From Polaromonas sp. (GTDB lineage Bacteria > Pseudomonadota > Gammaproteobacteria > Burkholderiales > Burkholderiaceae_C): DNA of 64,000 nt. Under the pieces are notes generated by a model. That model was not told the origin of the DNA, did not search any database, and was given only the letters and a program-made list of their open reading frames with translations. A program made the translations under genes and the position numbers. Positions within the stretch are counted from its first letter, which is position 1. Every line of letters begins with the position of its first letter. This document shows, piece after piece, positions 8,581-17,413 of the stretch. The stretch spans positions 248,001 through 312,000 of the forward strand of contig NZ_JACPOF010000015.1 in the NCBI RefSeq assembly GCF_016185115.1, given 5' to 3'.

Positions 8581-10035
8581 ATGTTTGAACAGACTTTCAA
8601 GAATATCGACGACATCCTGCACAAGGATGCCGGCTGCACCAGCGAGCTGGATTACACCGAGCAATCGTCCTGGCTGCTTTTTCTCAAATACCTTGACGCA
8701 CTTGAAACCGACAAGGCCACCGAGGCTGCGCTGGACGGCAAAAAGTACAAAGCCATCCTGGACGCCGACTACCGCTGGGAAGCTTGGGCCGCGCCCAAAG
8801 ACGCCAAAGGCAAGCCCGACCACAACAACGCCATGACGGGTGAAGACCTGCTTCAGTTTGTGAACGGCAAGCTGTTTCCCTACCTGCACGGTTTCAAGCA
8901 GCGGGCCACCGGGCCCAACACCATTGAATACAAGATTGGTGAAATTTTTGGCGAGATCAAAAACCGCATCCAGAGCGGTTACAACCTGCGTGAAGTGATT
9001 GAGTTGGTGGATGAGTTGCGCTTTGGCTCGCAGGAAGAAAAGCACGAGCTTTCACACCTGTACGAGGCCAAGATCAAGAACATGGGCAACGCCGGCCGCA
9101 ATGGGGGTGAGTACTACACGCCACGTCCGCTGATTCGCGCCATGATTCAGGTGACGGCTCCCAAAATTGGCGAGCGCATTTATGACGGTGCCGTGGGGTC
9201 AGCGGGGTTTTTATGCGAAGCGTTTGATTACCTCAGCGCCAAACCCAACCTGTCTACCCGCGACCACCGCACGCTGCAGACCAACACCTTCTTCGGCCGG
9301 GAAAAGAAAAGCCTGGCCTACGTGATTGCGATCATGAACATGATCCTGCACGGCATCGAGGCACCCAATATCGTGCACGCCAACACGCTGGCCGACAACA
9401 TTCAGGACATTCAGGACAAGGACCGCTACGACATCGTGCTGGCCAACCCACCCTTTGGCGGCAAGGAGCGCAAGGAGGTTCAGCAGAACTTCCCCATCAA
9501 GACAGGCGAAACCGCATTCCTGTTTCTGCAGCACTTCATCAAGATTCTCAAGCCCGGTGGCCGCGCCGCCATCGTCATCAAGAACACTTTTTTAAGCAAC
9601 ACCGACAACGCCAGCGTCAGCCTGCGCAAGCTGCTGCTGGAGAGCTGCAACCTGCACACCGTGCTCGATTGCCCCGGCGGCACGTTTCAGGGTGCAGGTG
9701 TGAAAACCGTGGTGCTGTTTTTTGAGAAGGGCGCACCCACGCGCAAGGTCTGGTATTACCAGTTGGACCCGGGGCGGAACATGGGCAAGACCAATGCGCT
9801 TAATGACAAAGACCTGACGCACTTCGTCGAGCTACAAAAGACCTTCGCTAAGTCAGCGCAGTCTTGGTCGGCGGAAATGAGTGCGATCAACACTGGCACG
9901 TTTGATTTGTCGGTGAAGAATCCGAACGGAGGTGACGAGGTGGCGCATCGTAGCCCTCAAGACATCATGGATGAAATTGCTACGCTGGATGCCGAGAGCA
10001 CAGAACTGCTTGCGACCATTCGGGGTTTGGTGTGA
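8581..10035 (+). CDS. hsdM: Type I restriction-modification methyltransferase subunit
   Basis: 484-aa HsdM, the N6-adenine methyltransferase subunit of a type I system. An N-terminal HsdM_N helical region (MFEQTFKNIDDILHKDAGC onward) is followed by an AdoMet-binding domain with GGEYYTPRPLIRAM, the glycine motif DGAVGSAGFL, and the catalytic NPPF motif in DIVLANPPFGG. The ATG at 8581 is chosen over an in-frame TTG at 8566 because family similarity begins at MFEQ. It overlaps hsdS by 4 bp (GTGA). It works with HsdS for modification and with HsdR for restriction. Confidence 0.93.
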   Translation: MFEQTFKNIDDILHKDAGCTSELDYTEQSSWLLFLKYLDALETDKATEAALDGKKYKAILDADYRWEAWAAPKDAKGKPDHNNAMTGEDLLQFVNGKLFPYLHGFKQRATGPNTIEYKIGEIFGEIKNRIQSGYNLREVIELVDELRFGSQEEKHELSHLYEAKIKNMGNAGRNGGEYYTPRPLIRAMIQVTAPKIGERIYDGAVGSAGFLCEAFDYLSAKPNLSTRDHRTLQTNTFFGREKKSLAYVIAIMNMILHGIEAPNIVHANTLADNIQDIQDKDRYDIVLANPPFGGKERKEVQQNFPIKTGETAFLFLQHFIKILKPGGRAAIVIKNTFLSNTDNASVSLRKLLLESCNLHTVLDCPGGTFQGAGVKTVVLFFEKGAPTRKVWYYQLDPGRNMGKTNALNDKDLTHFVELQKTFAKSAQSWSAEMSAINTGTFDLSVKNPNGGDEVAHRSPQDIMDEIATLDAESTELLATIRGLV

Positions 10036-11231
10036 GCAGCAAATGGAAAATTAGTACGCTGGCGGAAATCACCACGCGAATCACCGATGGCAGTCACAAC
10101 CCCCCTAAGGGAATGGAGCAGAGCGAATTTCTGATGCTCAGTTCCAAAAATGTGCTGGATGATGAAATTAATTTCGAAAATCCCCGTTACCTTTCAGCGG
10201 AGGACTTTGCCTTAGAACATCGGCGCACCAAAGTCGCAAAGGGTGATGTTCTTCTCACAATTGTTGGAACCATTGGGCGTACAGCCGTGGTCCTGGACGA
10301 TGCACCTTTGTTTGCACTCCAGCGGAGCGTGGCGGTGATCAAGCCTCATACAGATCAAGTACTTCCTCGTTTCCTTATGCTTGCGCTCATGCATAGTGCG
10401 GATCGTTTGAACGAAAAAGCACGGGGTGTTGCGCAGAAGGGTATTTACCTTGAAACATTGCGCGAGTTCACGATCCGGCATCCATCGTTGCACGAGCAGC
10501 AGCGCATCGTCGCCATCCTCGACGAAGCGTTTGACGGCATCGCCACCGCCGAAGCCAACGCCGAAAAGAACCTGCGGAATGCTCGTGCGCTGTTTGAGAG
10601 TTATCTGCAAGGCATTTTCACTACGGCTTCTGAAACATGCGAGCTAGTCGCGCTGTCGGAACTGGCGACGGACATCACCGATGGCGACCATATGCCGCCA
10701 CCTAAATGCGAGATCGGTGTACCTTTCATCACTATCGGGAACATCAACAAGAAGACAAGAAAAATTGATTTCAGCGACACGTATATGGTGTCGCATGAAT
10801 ATCTAAAAAATCTAAAGCCAAACCGAAAGCCTAAAAAAGGAGACGTTCTCTATACAGTTACAGGCTCCTTCGGAATACCTGTTCTTGTTGAGGATGACGT
10901 GGAGTTCTGTTTTCAGCGACACATCGGCTTGGTACGCCCGAAACCGACTACGGATAGCGCTTGGCTCAACTATCTGTTGTTGGCGCCGCAAGTTTTTAAA
11001 CAAGCTGATGATGGAGCCACCGGCACCGCGCAGAAAACGGTGTCGCTCAAGATACTGCGTAATTTTCTTGTTCCAAGAGTGCCGTTACCTCAACAACGAG
11101 AAGCCGTCACCAAACTCGATACTTTGCGAGCAGAAACCCAACGTCTCGAATCCATCTACCAGCAAAAACTCGCCGCCCTCGACGAGCTCAAAAAGTCGCT
11201 GCTGCACCAAGCCTTCACCGGCGCTTTGTAG
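10032..11231 (+). CDS. hsdS: Type I restriction-modification specificity subunit
   Basis: 399-aa HsdS that selects the bipartite DNA target. It shows the expected two-fold organisation: target-recognition domain 1 (about 1-150), a helical spacer (HPSLHEQQRIVAILDEAFDG, about 160), domain 2 (about 210-350) and a C-terminal helix (VPLPQQREAVTKLDTLRAE). The two halves open with similar ITDGSHNPP and ITDGDHMPP segments. The start is GTG, overlapping the hsdM stop. The base composition is visibly more AT-rich than the flanking genes, especially in domain 2 (10740-10900), as is common in horizontally exchanged HsdS domains. Confidence 0.92.
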   Translation: MSSKWKISTLAEITTRITDGSHNPPKGMEQSEFLMLSSKNVLDDEINFENPRYLSAEDFALEHRRTKVAKGDVLLTIVGTIGRTAVVLDDAPLFALQRSVAVIKPHTDQVLPRFLMLALMHSADRLNEKARGVAQKGIYLETLREFTIRHPSLHEQQRIVAILDEAFDGIATAEANAEKNLRNARALFESYLQGIFTTASETCELVALSELATDITDGDHMPPPKCEIGVPFITIGNINKKTRKIDFSDTYMVSHEYLKNLKPNRKPKKGDVLYTVTGSFGIPVLVEDDVEFCFQRHIGLVRPKPTTDSAWLNYLLLAPQVFKQADDGATGTAQKTVSLKILRNFLVPRVPLPQQREAVTKLDTLRAETQRLESIYQQKLAALDELKKSLLHQAFTGAL

Positions 11232-11361
11232 TTGAATTTTTTAATTCGGCGGTGGCGCTGGACTCATGTGAAGGGATAACGCTGTTTTATGAACATATCG
11301 GCATCAACCCGATAAGAAATCTCGGTTTTCTATACATGAGCGACCAGAGACCGGTGAAGCC

Positions 11362-11469
11362 ATCGACACATGGAGAAGATGCGTCGATTTAATTGATAAA
11401 TTTCGACATAACGGGTTGACGTGTCGATGCCATCGACATAAACTGCCCCAAACCTAAGGTCGTGTCGAT
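11362..11469. promoter_or_regulatory. Cluster of six TGTCGAT boxes upstream of fic
   Basis: The 257-bp gap between hsdS and fic holds no gene but contains heptamers TGTCGAT/ATCGACA at 11362, 11382 (CGTCGAT), 11402 (TTCGACA), 11422, 11432 and 11463. The pairs at 11362/11382 and 11402/11422 are ATCGACA-N13-TGTCGAT with a 20-bp offset and a 40-bp period, and 11422-11438 is a perfect TGTCGAT-GCC-ATCGACA palindrome. The spacing puts the boxes on one face of the helix. This looks like an operator array for a dimeric regulator; the winged-helix tail of the Fic protein is an attractive candidate. Function is inferred. Confidence 0.6.
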
Positions 11470-11488
11470 AAAACAATAAAAATTAAAC

Positions 11489-12610
11489 ATGAGCGCTGTA
11501 CTCTGGCGGGCTGACCAGCCCTACAACACTCTGCCGCCGCTGCCACCGGGCGCGGAACTGGAGACGCGGGCCGTGCTCAAGCAGTGCATCACGGCGCGGG
11601 CGGCGCTGGCTGAACTGAAGCAGGCGGCGCAGTTGATACCCAACCAGGCCGTGCTGATCAACACCCTGCCATTGCTGGAGTCGCGGGCCAGCTCCGAGAT
11701 TGAGAACATCGTCACCACGGCAGACAAGCTGTTTCAACACCAGCGCAATGAAGAACATGCTGACCCGGCAACGAAAGAGGCCTTGCGCTACAGCCGCGCG
11801 CTGCTGGAAGGTTTTGGCGCGCTCGGCCAGTACCCGCTGGGCACCCGCAGCGCCGAAGACATCTGCACCCATATCAAGGCCGTGCAAATGTCGGTGCGGC
11901 GCACGCCGGGCACGCGGCTGTCCAACGGCGCAACCGGAGAGATTGTGTACACGCCTCCGGAGGGTGAGGGCGTGCTGCGCGATCTGCTGGGCAACTGGGA
12001 GCGTTACCTGCACAACGAGGTAGATCATGACCCGCTGATCCGCATGGCAGTGGGGCATTACCAGTTTGAGGCCATTCACCCGTTTACCGATGGCAACGGG
12101 CGTACGGGGCGCATCATCAACAGCCTGTTTCTGATTGAAGAAAACCTGCTGACCTTGCCGATTCTGTATTTGAGCCGCTACATCATTAAGAACAAGGCTG
12201 ACTATTACCGCCTGCTGCTGCAGGTGACGCGTGAACAACAGTGGGAGCCGTGGATTATTTACATCCTCAAAGGCATTGAAGAAACCGCCACGTGGACCAC
12301 GGCCAAGATTGCCGCCATGCGTGCGTTGACCGAACACACCACGGCGTATGTCAAAAGCCGCCTGCCCAAGATATACACCCACGAACTGGTGAGTCTGATT
12401 TTTGAGCTGCCCTACTGCCGCATCAGCAACCTGACGGATGCAGGCATTGCCAGGCGCCAGACAGCATCGGTGTATTTGAAGCAGCTGGTAGACATTGGCG
12501 TGCTGGTTGAAAACGCCGAGGCCAAGGAAAAGCTTTTCATTCACCCCAAGCTGATGCAACTGCTTACCCGTGACAGCAACGAATTCAAACCTTATGTGAT
12601 GCCCACATGA
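11489..12610 (+). CDS. Fic-domain protein with C-terminal winged helix
   Basis: 373-aa Fic (AMP-transferase family) protein. The catalytic motif is intact: [12 protein letters not shown] at 197-208, with H197. The N-terminal region carries SSEIEN (68-73), matching the class II inhibitory pattern [S/T]xxxE[G/N], whose glutamate blocks ATP positioning. The C-terminal about 75 residues ([20 protein letters not shown] onward) look like a winged-helix DNA-binding domain, as in other Fic-wHTH proteins. No clear ribosome site precedes the ATG. It sits between hsdS and hsdR and overlaps hsdR by 4 bp (ATGA), so hsdR translation is probably coupled to it. Its role in the RM locus is not known from sequence; control of expression or of HsdR are possibilities. 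Confidence 0.88.
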   Translation: MSAVLWRADQPYNTLPPLPPGAELETRAVLKQCITARAALAELKQAAQLIPNQAVLINTLPLLESRASSEIENIVTTADKLFQHQRNEEHADPATKEALRYSRALLEGFGALGQYPLGTRSAEDICTHIKAVQMSVRRTPGTRLSNGATGEIVYTPPEGEGVLRDLLGNWERYLHNEVDHDPLIRMAVGHYQFEAIHPFTDGNGRTGRIINSLFLIEENLLTLPILYLSRYIIKNKADYYRLLLQVTREQQWEPWIIYILKGIEETATWTTAKIAAMRALTEHTTAYVKSRLPKIYTHELVSLIFELPYCRISNLTDAGIARRQTASVYLKQLVDIGVLVENAEAKEKLFIHPKLMQLLTRDSNEFKPYVMPT

Positions 12611-14967
12611 ATGAAGCCGAAACCCGTGCCGAGCACATCGACCCCGCCTTGACAGCCGCAGGCTGGGGCGTGGTGGAAGGCAGTGTGGTGCGGCGCGAGT
12701 TTCGTATTACCCAGGGTCGGCTGCAAGGCGGTGGCGTGCGCGCCAAGCCTGAGATTGCTGACTACGTGCTGGTGTACCGCAACACCAAACTGGCGGTGAT
12801 TGAAGCAAAGGCCTGGGACAAACCGCATACCGAAGGCGTGGCGCAGGCCAAGAGCTACGCCGGCAAGCTGGCGATACGCCACAGCTACGCGACCAATGGC
12901 CAGGCGATTTACGGCATTGACATGGCCACCGGTGTTGAAGGCGACATTGCGGCCTTCCCCGGCCCTGACGCGCTGTGGTCGCTGACCTTTGCTGAACAAA
13001 ATGCCTGGCGCGACCGGTTTGCGGCCGTGCCCTACCCGAACAAAAGCGGTACCTGGGACATTCGTTTCTACCAGGAGATTGCCGTCAGCCGGGTACTTGA
13101 AAAAATCAGCGCCGGCAGCGACCGCATTTTGTTGACGCTGGCGACGGGCACCGGGAAAACGTCGATTGCCTTCCAGATTGCGTGGAAGCTGTTTCAAAGC
13201 CGCTGGAACCTGAAAGACTGGAAGAGCAAGGACGAACCCACGCGGCAGCCGCGCATCCTGTTTCTGGCGGACCGCAACACACTGGCCGACCAGGCTTACA
13301 ACGACTTCACATCGTTCAGCGCGTTTTCAGAAGACGCGCTGGCTCGCATCAGCCCTGAAGAAATACGCAAGAAGGGCAAGGTACCGAAAAACGCGAGTGT
13401 GTTTTTCACCATCTTCCAGACCTTCATGAGTGGCTCTGTAAAAGAGTCTGAATCTGAAACTGGCGAGAGTGCAAAGCAAGGCTACTTCGGCGATTACCCG
13501 AAGGACTTCTTCGACCTCATCATCATCGACGAATGCCACCGCGGCGGCGCCAATGACGAGGGCAACTGGCGCGGCATACTTGAATATTTCTCCCCGGCCG
13601 TGCAACTGGGCCTGACGGCTACGCCGAAGCGCAAGGACAACATCGATACCTACGCTTATTTTGGCGAGCCGGTTTACACCTATTCACTCAAAGAAGGCGT
13701 GAACGACGGTTTTCTCACGCCCTTCAAGGTGGTGCAGATTGCCACGACGCTGGATGAATACGTTTACACCTCTGACGACACGCTGGTTCAGGGCGAGGTA
13801 GAAGCGGGCAAGCGCTACATGGAGTCGGACTTCAACCGCATCATTGAAATCCGCCAGCGCGAGGAATACCGTGTCAAAAAGCTGATGCAGATGATCGACC
13901 AGCGCGAGAAGACGCTGGTGTTTTGCGCTTCCCAGGAGCACGCACTGGCCGTACGCGACCTGATCAACCAGAACAAGACAAGCACAGACCCGAACTACTG
14001 CCAGCGTGTAACTGCCAACGACGGCGCTTTGGGCGATCAGCACCTGCGCGAGTTTCAGGACAACGAAAAGACGATTCCGACCATCCTGACCACGTCGCAA
14101 AAACTTTCAACCGGCGTGGACGCACGCAATGTACGCAACATCGTGCTGCTGCGGCCCGTCAACTCGATGATCGAGTTCAAGCAGATCATCGGGCGCGGTA
14201 CCCGGCTGTATGAGGGCAAGGACTACTTCACGATTTACGACTTTGTGAAGGCGCACCAGCTGTTTTCGGACCCGGAGTGGGATGGTGAGCCGATGGACCC
14301 AACGCCGCCGGTACCCCGGCCACCCGGCGAGGGCCCGGCGGGCGTGACGGAGCCGCCTCCACGGGGCGACCCACCGCCCCGGCCCGCGCGCATCAAGGTC
14401 AAACTGGCCGACGGCAAGGAGCGCACGATTCAAAGCATGAGCGCCACCAGCTACTGGGGGCCGGACGGCAAGCCACTGTCTGCGGCCGAATTTCTGGGCA
14501 GCCTGTATGGCGCGCTGCCCGAGTTCTTCAAAGACGAAACCGAGCTGCGTACCCTCTGGAGTGAGCCGGAAACCCGCAAGGCATTGCTGGACGGCCTGGC
14601 TGACAAAGGGTTTGGCAAAGGCCCGCTCACCGAAATGCAGAAGATCATCGACGCAGAGAAGTGTGACCTGTTCGATGTGCTGGCCCACGTAGCCTATGCC
14701 ATGCCGGTTGAGACACGGACCCAGCGGGCGAACAAGGCAACGGCGCAGGTGCACCAGCACTTCAATACGAAACAGCAGGCCTTTCTGGACTTTGTGCTGG
14801 GCCACTATGTTGACCAGGGCGTTGATGAACTGGACGGCGAGAAACTGGCGCCCATGCTCAGGCTTAGGTACAAAGGTGCCATCGCCGATGCGGTGAGGGA
14901 TCTCGGCCAACCCGAGCAGATCCGGCAGGTGTTTGTGGGCTTCCAGAAGTATCTGTACCAGCGCTGA
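12607..14967 (+). CDS. hsdR: Type I restriction endonuclease subunit
   Basis: 786-aa HsdR, the ATP-dependent translocase/nuclease subunit. The N-terminal PD-(D/E)xK nuclease shows D52 and the E66-A-K68 pair (VIEAK). The helicase core has Walker A GTGKT (181-185), DECH (308-311) and later motifs including [11 protein letters not shown]. The C-terminal part matches the EcoEI-type R C-terminal domain. At 786 aa it is much shorter than EcoKI HsdR and similar to type IB (EcoAI/EcoEI) R subunits. A proline-rich linker lies around residues 560-590. It starts within the fic stop codon (ATGA). Confidence 0.92.
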   Translation: MNEAETRAEHIDPALTAAGWGVVEGSVVRREFRITQGRLQGGGVRAKPEIADYVLVYRNTKLAVIEAKAWDKPHTEGVAQAKSYAGKLAIRHSYATNGQAIYGIDMATGVEGDIAAFPGPDALWSLTFAEQNAWRDRFAAVPYPNKSGTWDIRFYQEIAVSRVLEKISAGSDRILLTLATGTGKTSIAFQIAWKLFQSRWNLKDWKSKDEPTRQPRILFLADRNTLADQAYNDFTSFSAFSEDALARISPEEIRKKGKVPKNASVFFTIFQTFMSGSVKESESETGESAKQGYFGDYPKDFFDLIIIDECHRGGANDEGNWRGILEYFSPAVQLGLTATPKRKDNIDTYAYFGEPVYTYSLKEGVNDGFLTPFKVVQIATTLDEYVYTSDDTLVQGEVEAGKRYMESDFNRIIEIRQREEYRVKKLMQMIDQREKTLVFCASQEHALAVRDLINQNKTSTDPNYCQRVTANDGALGDQHLREFQDNEKTIPTILTTSQKLSTGVDARNVRNIVLLRPVNSMIEFKQIIGRGTRLYEGKDYFTIYDFVKAHQLFSDPEWDGEPMDPTPPVPRPPGEGPAGVTEPPPRGDPPPRPARIKVKLADGKERTIQSMSATSYWGPDGKPLSAAEFLGSLYGALPEFFKDETELRTLWSEPETRKALLDGLADKGFGKGPLTEMQKIIDAEKCDLFDVLAHVAYAMPVETRTQRANKATAQVHQHFNTKQQAFLDFVLGHYVDQGVDELDGEKLAPMLRLRYKGAIADAVRDLGQPEQIRQVFVGFQKYLYQR

Positions 14968-15000
14968 GCTGGCTGCACAACGTGATCAGTTCCTCGATTT

Positions 15001-15145
15001 GCTACATTTTTCATAGCTGCTCACGCACGAATTCATTAGTCTACAGCCATATTTGGCACTCAAAAACGGCATTTTTTGGACGATTTTTGGCCAAAACTGC
15101 GGTTCGGAACCGACCAAACCGCCAAAATGTAAAGTCGACTTTACA
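15001..15145 (+). repeat. Dispersed intergenic repeat, copy 2 (right flank of the RM island)
   Basis: Direct copy of the repeat at 8311, gapless over 145 bp. The GCTAT palindrome at its left end has decayed (GCTACATTTTTCATAGC), but CAGCCATATTTGG, CAAAAACG and GGCCAAAAC are kept, and the 18-bp palindrome TGTAAAGTCGACTTTACA at 15128-15145 is identical. It fills most of the gap between hsdR and the LysR gene. Being on both sides of the hsd genes, the two copies may mark the island ends. Confidence 0.85.
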
Positions 15146-15176
15146 CGTGGGTTGGGGCTAGGGCTGACCTCGCGCG

Positions 15177-16106
15177 TCAATACACCCCGAATCGCCCCGT
15201 CCACTTGCGCTCATAGTCCATCTTTTCAAAGTGTTCGGCCATGAAGTCGATGAACGTCCGCACCTTGGCCGACAGGTGTTTGCGGCTGGGGTAGGCGAGG
15301 TTGATGGCCAGGCGGGGCAGGTCCCAGTCGTCGAGCAGCGGCACCAGTCGGCCGGCGACGATGTCTTCATAGACGATGTACGAAGGCTGCACCAGGATGC
15401 CCATGCCGTCGAGCGCGGCGGCGCGCAGGATCTGGCCGTCGTTGGCTTCCATCACGCCCTTCAGGTTGAGCGTCGTTGTTTTGCCGGCCTGGGTGAATCT
15501 GAACTCGTGCGGCTTGTTGGCCAGTGTGTAGATCAGCAGCTTGTGGCGCTGCAGGTCTTCAAGCGTTTTGGGCACCCCGTGCTGCGCCAGGTAGCGCGGT
15601 GAGGCGGTGAGGATGCGCCGGGTTTCGGCCAGCTTGCGGATGGTGATGTTGGAGTCGGGCTCGACCTCGCGCGTGCGGATGGCGACGTCGATGTTGTTGT
15701 CGATGATGTCCATGTAGCGATTACCCGACTCGACATGCACGGTGACATTGGGGTAACGCGCCGTGTACTCGCGCAGCAGCGGCGCGACGTGGTTCAGCGA
15801 GAACGACAGCGAGGCGGTGATGCGCAGCACGCCGGTCGGGTTGAGCGCCGTGGCGTTGACGGCAGATTCGGCATCGCCCAGGTCGCCTAGTATGGTTTTG
15901 GCGCGGGCAAAAAACTCCTGCCCGGTGTCGGTCAGGTAGAGGCGGCGTGTGTTGCGCTCGACCAGCCGCGCGCCCAGGCGCGCTTCCAGCGAGGCAAGGT
16001 GGCGGCTGGCGGCGGCATTCGACAGGCCCAGCGCCTCAGCCGCGCGGCTCAGGCTGCCGGCTTCGGCCACCTGCACAAACAGTTCGATTTCAGTCCAGCG
16101 GTCCAT
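15177..16106 (-). CDS. LysR-family transcriptional regulator
   Basis: 309-aa LysR-type regulator with an N-terminal winged helix (MDRWTEIELFVQVAEAGSLS onward; recognition helix near SNAAASRHLASLEARLG) and an effector domain. It belongs to the common CrgA-like group (VQVAEAGSLSRAAEALGLS). It is divergent from the hydroxyquinol dioxygenase gene with a 131-bp shared region, so control of that gene is likely. The shared region has AT-rich dyads (TTTTCG ... CGGAAA near 16125-16150) and a possible -10 TATATT at 16183, but no motif strong enough to call an operator. Confidence 0.83.
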   Translation of the reverse strand: MDRWTEIELFVQVAEAGSLSRAAEALGLSNAAASRHLASLEARLGARLVERNTRRLYLTDTGQEFFARAKTILGDLGDAESAVNATALNPTGVLRITASLSFSLNHVAPLLREYTARYPNVTVHVESGNRYMDIIDNNIDVAIRTREVEPDSNITIRKLAETRRILTASPRYLAQHGVPKTLEDLQRHKLLIYTLANKPHEFRFTQAGKTTTLNLKGVMEANDGQILRAAALDGMGILVQPSYIVYEDIVAGRLVPLLDDWDLPRLAINLAYPSRKHLSAKVRTFIDFMAEHFEKMDYERKWTGRFGVY

Positions 16107-16237
16107 GATTTGAAGCGGTGTGTTTTTCGTTTAGCGGAAAACTGATTTTCGTATGAAGGCTTTTATTCCGCCAGACGCAGTCTATATTCATCCACCATCC
16201 ATCTCACGCCCACATTCACGAACAACAGGAGACACCC

Positions 16238-17083
16238 ATGAGAAATCTTAACCAGGACACCATCACCCAGGCCGTCATTGCCCGCCTGGCCACCACCCCC
16301 GACCCGCGCCTGAAGGAAATCCTGACCAGCCTGGTCCAGCACCTGCACGCGTTTGCGCGCGAGGTGAAGCTGACGGAAGAAGAATGGATGCAGGGCATAC
16401 AGTTCCTGACCGCCACCGGCCACAAGTGCGACGACAAGCGCCAGGAATTCATTTTGCTGAGCGACACGCTGGGCCTGTCGATGCTGACGGTGGCGATGAA
16501 CAACGACAAACCCGCCGGCTGCACAGAGCCCACGGTGTTCGGTCCCTTCTTTCTGGAAGACGCACCGCGCTTCAAGCTCGGTGAAGACGTCGCCGGCGGT
16601 GCCAGCGGCGAGCCCTGCCTGGTGCACGGCACCATCAAATCGCTGGACGGCAAACCCGTGCCCAACGCCCTCATCAATGTCTGGCAGGCCGATGCCGACG
16701 GCAACTACGACGTGCAGTACGCACACCTGGCCAAACCGCAGGCGCGCGGTATTCTGAATGCCGATGAAAACGGCAACTTTTACTTCAAGACCATCCTGGC
16801 CGAGGCCTACCCCATCCCGACCGATGGCCCTGTCGGCGCGATGCTCAAGGCGACAAAGAACCACCCCTGGCGCCCCGCCCACCTGCACTTCATGATCGAC
16901 GCGCCGGGTTACGAGAAGCTCATCACCCACGTCTTCCGTGACGAAGACCAGTACCTCGAGTCGGACGTGGTGTTTGGCGTGCGCTCATCGCTGGTGGCCG
17001 ACTGGAAGAAAAAGCCCGACGGCACCTACGACCTCGAATACGACTTTGTGTTGAACCCGGTCAAACAGACTGCCAAAGCCTGA
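16238..17083 (+). CDS. Intradiol ring-cleavage dioxygenase, hydroxyquinol 1,2-dioxygenase type
   Basis: 281-aa non-heme Fe(III) dioxygenase. The expected ligands are present: Y157 (DGNYDVQ), Y191 (EAYPIPTDGP), H215 and H217 (RPAHLHF). An N-terminal helical dimer region (about 1-95) precedes the catalytic barrel, and the TEPTVFGPFF motif (96-105) is typical of catechol/hydroxyquinol enzymes. The length and the DGNYDVQ context fit hydroxyquinol 1,2-dioxygenase, which makes maleylacetate; chlorocatechol or catechol 1,2-dioxygenase are alternatives. The maleylacetate reductase at 2693 supports the hydroxyquinol call. A good ribosome site (AGGAGACACCC) precedes the ATG. Confidence 0.83.
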   Translation: MRNLNQDTITQAVIARLATTPDPRLKEILTSLVQHLHAFAREVKLTEEEWMQGIQFLTATGHKCDDKRQEFILLSDTLGLSMLTVAMNNDKPAGCTEPTVFGPFFLEDAPRFKLGEDVAGGASGEPCLVHGTIKSLDGKPVPNALINVWQADADGNYDVQYAHLAKPQARGILNADENGNFYFKTILAEAYPIPTDGPVGAMLKATKNHPWRPAHLHFMIDAPGYEKLITHVFRDEDQYLESDVVFGVRSSLVADWKKKPDGTYDLEYDFVLNPVKQTAKA

Positions 17084-17099
17084 AACGCGGGCACCCAGC

Positions 17100-17402
17100 G
17101 TGATCAAACACATCGTGATGTGGAATGTGCGCGGCGACACGGCGGCTGAAAAAGCCGCCGGCGTCGCCAGACTCAAGCAGGCCTTTGAAAGCCTGCGCGG
17201 CAAGGTGCCGGGGCTTTTAAATCTTGAAATCGGCGTGGACAGCAGCCGCATTGACTACGCCTGCGATGTCGTGCTGTATTCAGAGTTTGATTCGCAGGCT
17301 GCGCTCGATGCTTACGCGGTGCACCCCGAGCATTTGCGTGTCAAAGGCGAACTTGGTGACTTGCGTATTGCAAGGCACCAGGTCGATTACACGGCGGGCT
17401 GA
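17100..17402 (+). CDS. Dabb-domain (stress-responsive A/B barrel) small protein
   Basis: 100-aa protein with the Dabb pattern: MIKHIVMWNV at the start, a central helix (VARLKQAFESLRGKVPGL) and VVLYSEFDSQAALDAYAVHPEH near the end. Such ferredoxin-like dimers occur alone or fused to aromatic-degradation enzymes. It starts with GTG 16 bp after the dioxygenase stop and is probably co-transcribed with it. Its role is unknown; in this setting it could bind or protect a reactive cleavage product. Confidence 0.75.
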   Translation: MIKHIVMWNVRGDTAAEKAAGVARLKQAFESLRGKVPGLLNLEIGVDSSRIDYACDVVLYSEFDSQAALDAYAVHPEHLRVKGELGDLRIARHQVDYTAG

Positions 17403-17413
17403 TCGCGGCCTAA

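Noticed and set aside
9170-9205. Apparent loss of the HsdM glycine motif (DGAVGSAGFL rather than DPACGTGGFL)
   Set aside because: The rest of the protein is intact and variation at this motif is found among active HsdM proteins; not strong enough to call it inactive.
11362-11469. Possible CRISPR-like array from repeated TGTCGAT
   Set aside because: Units are only 7 bp, in both orientations, with no spacers of constant length and no cas genes; better read as an operator array.
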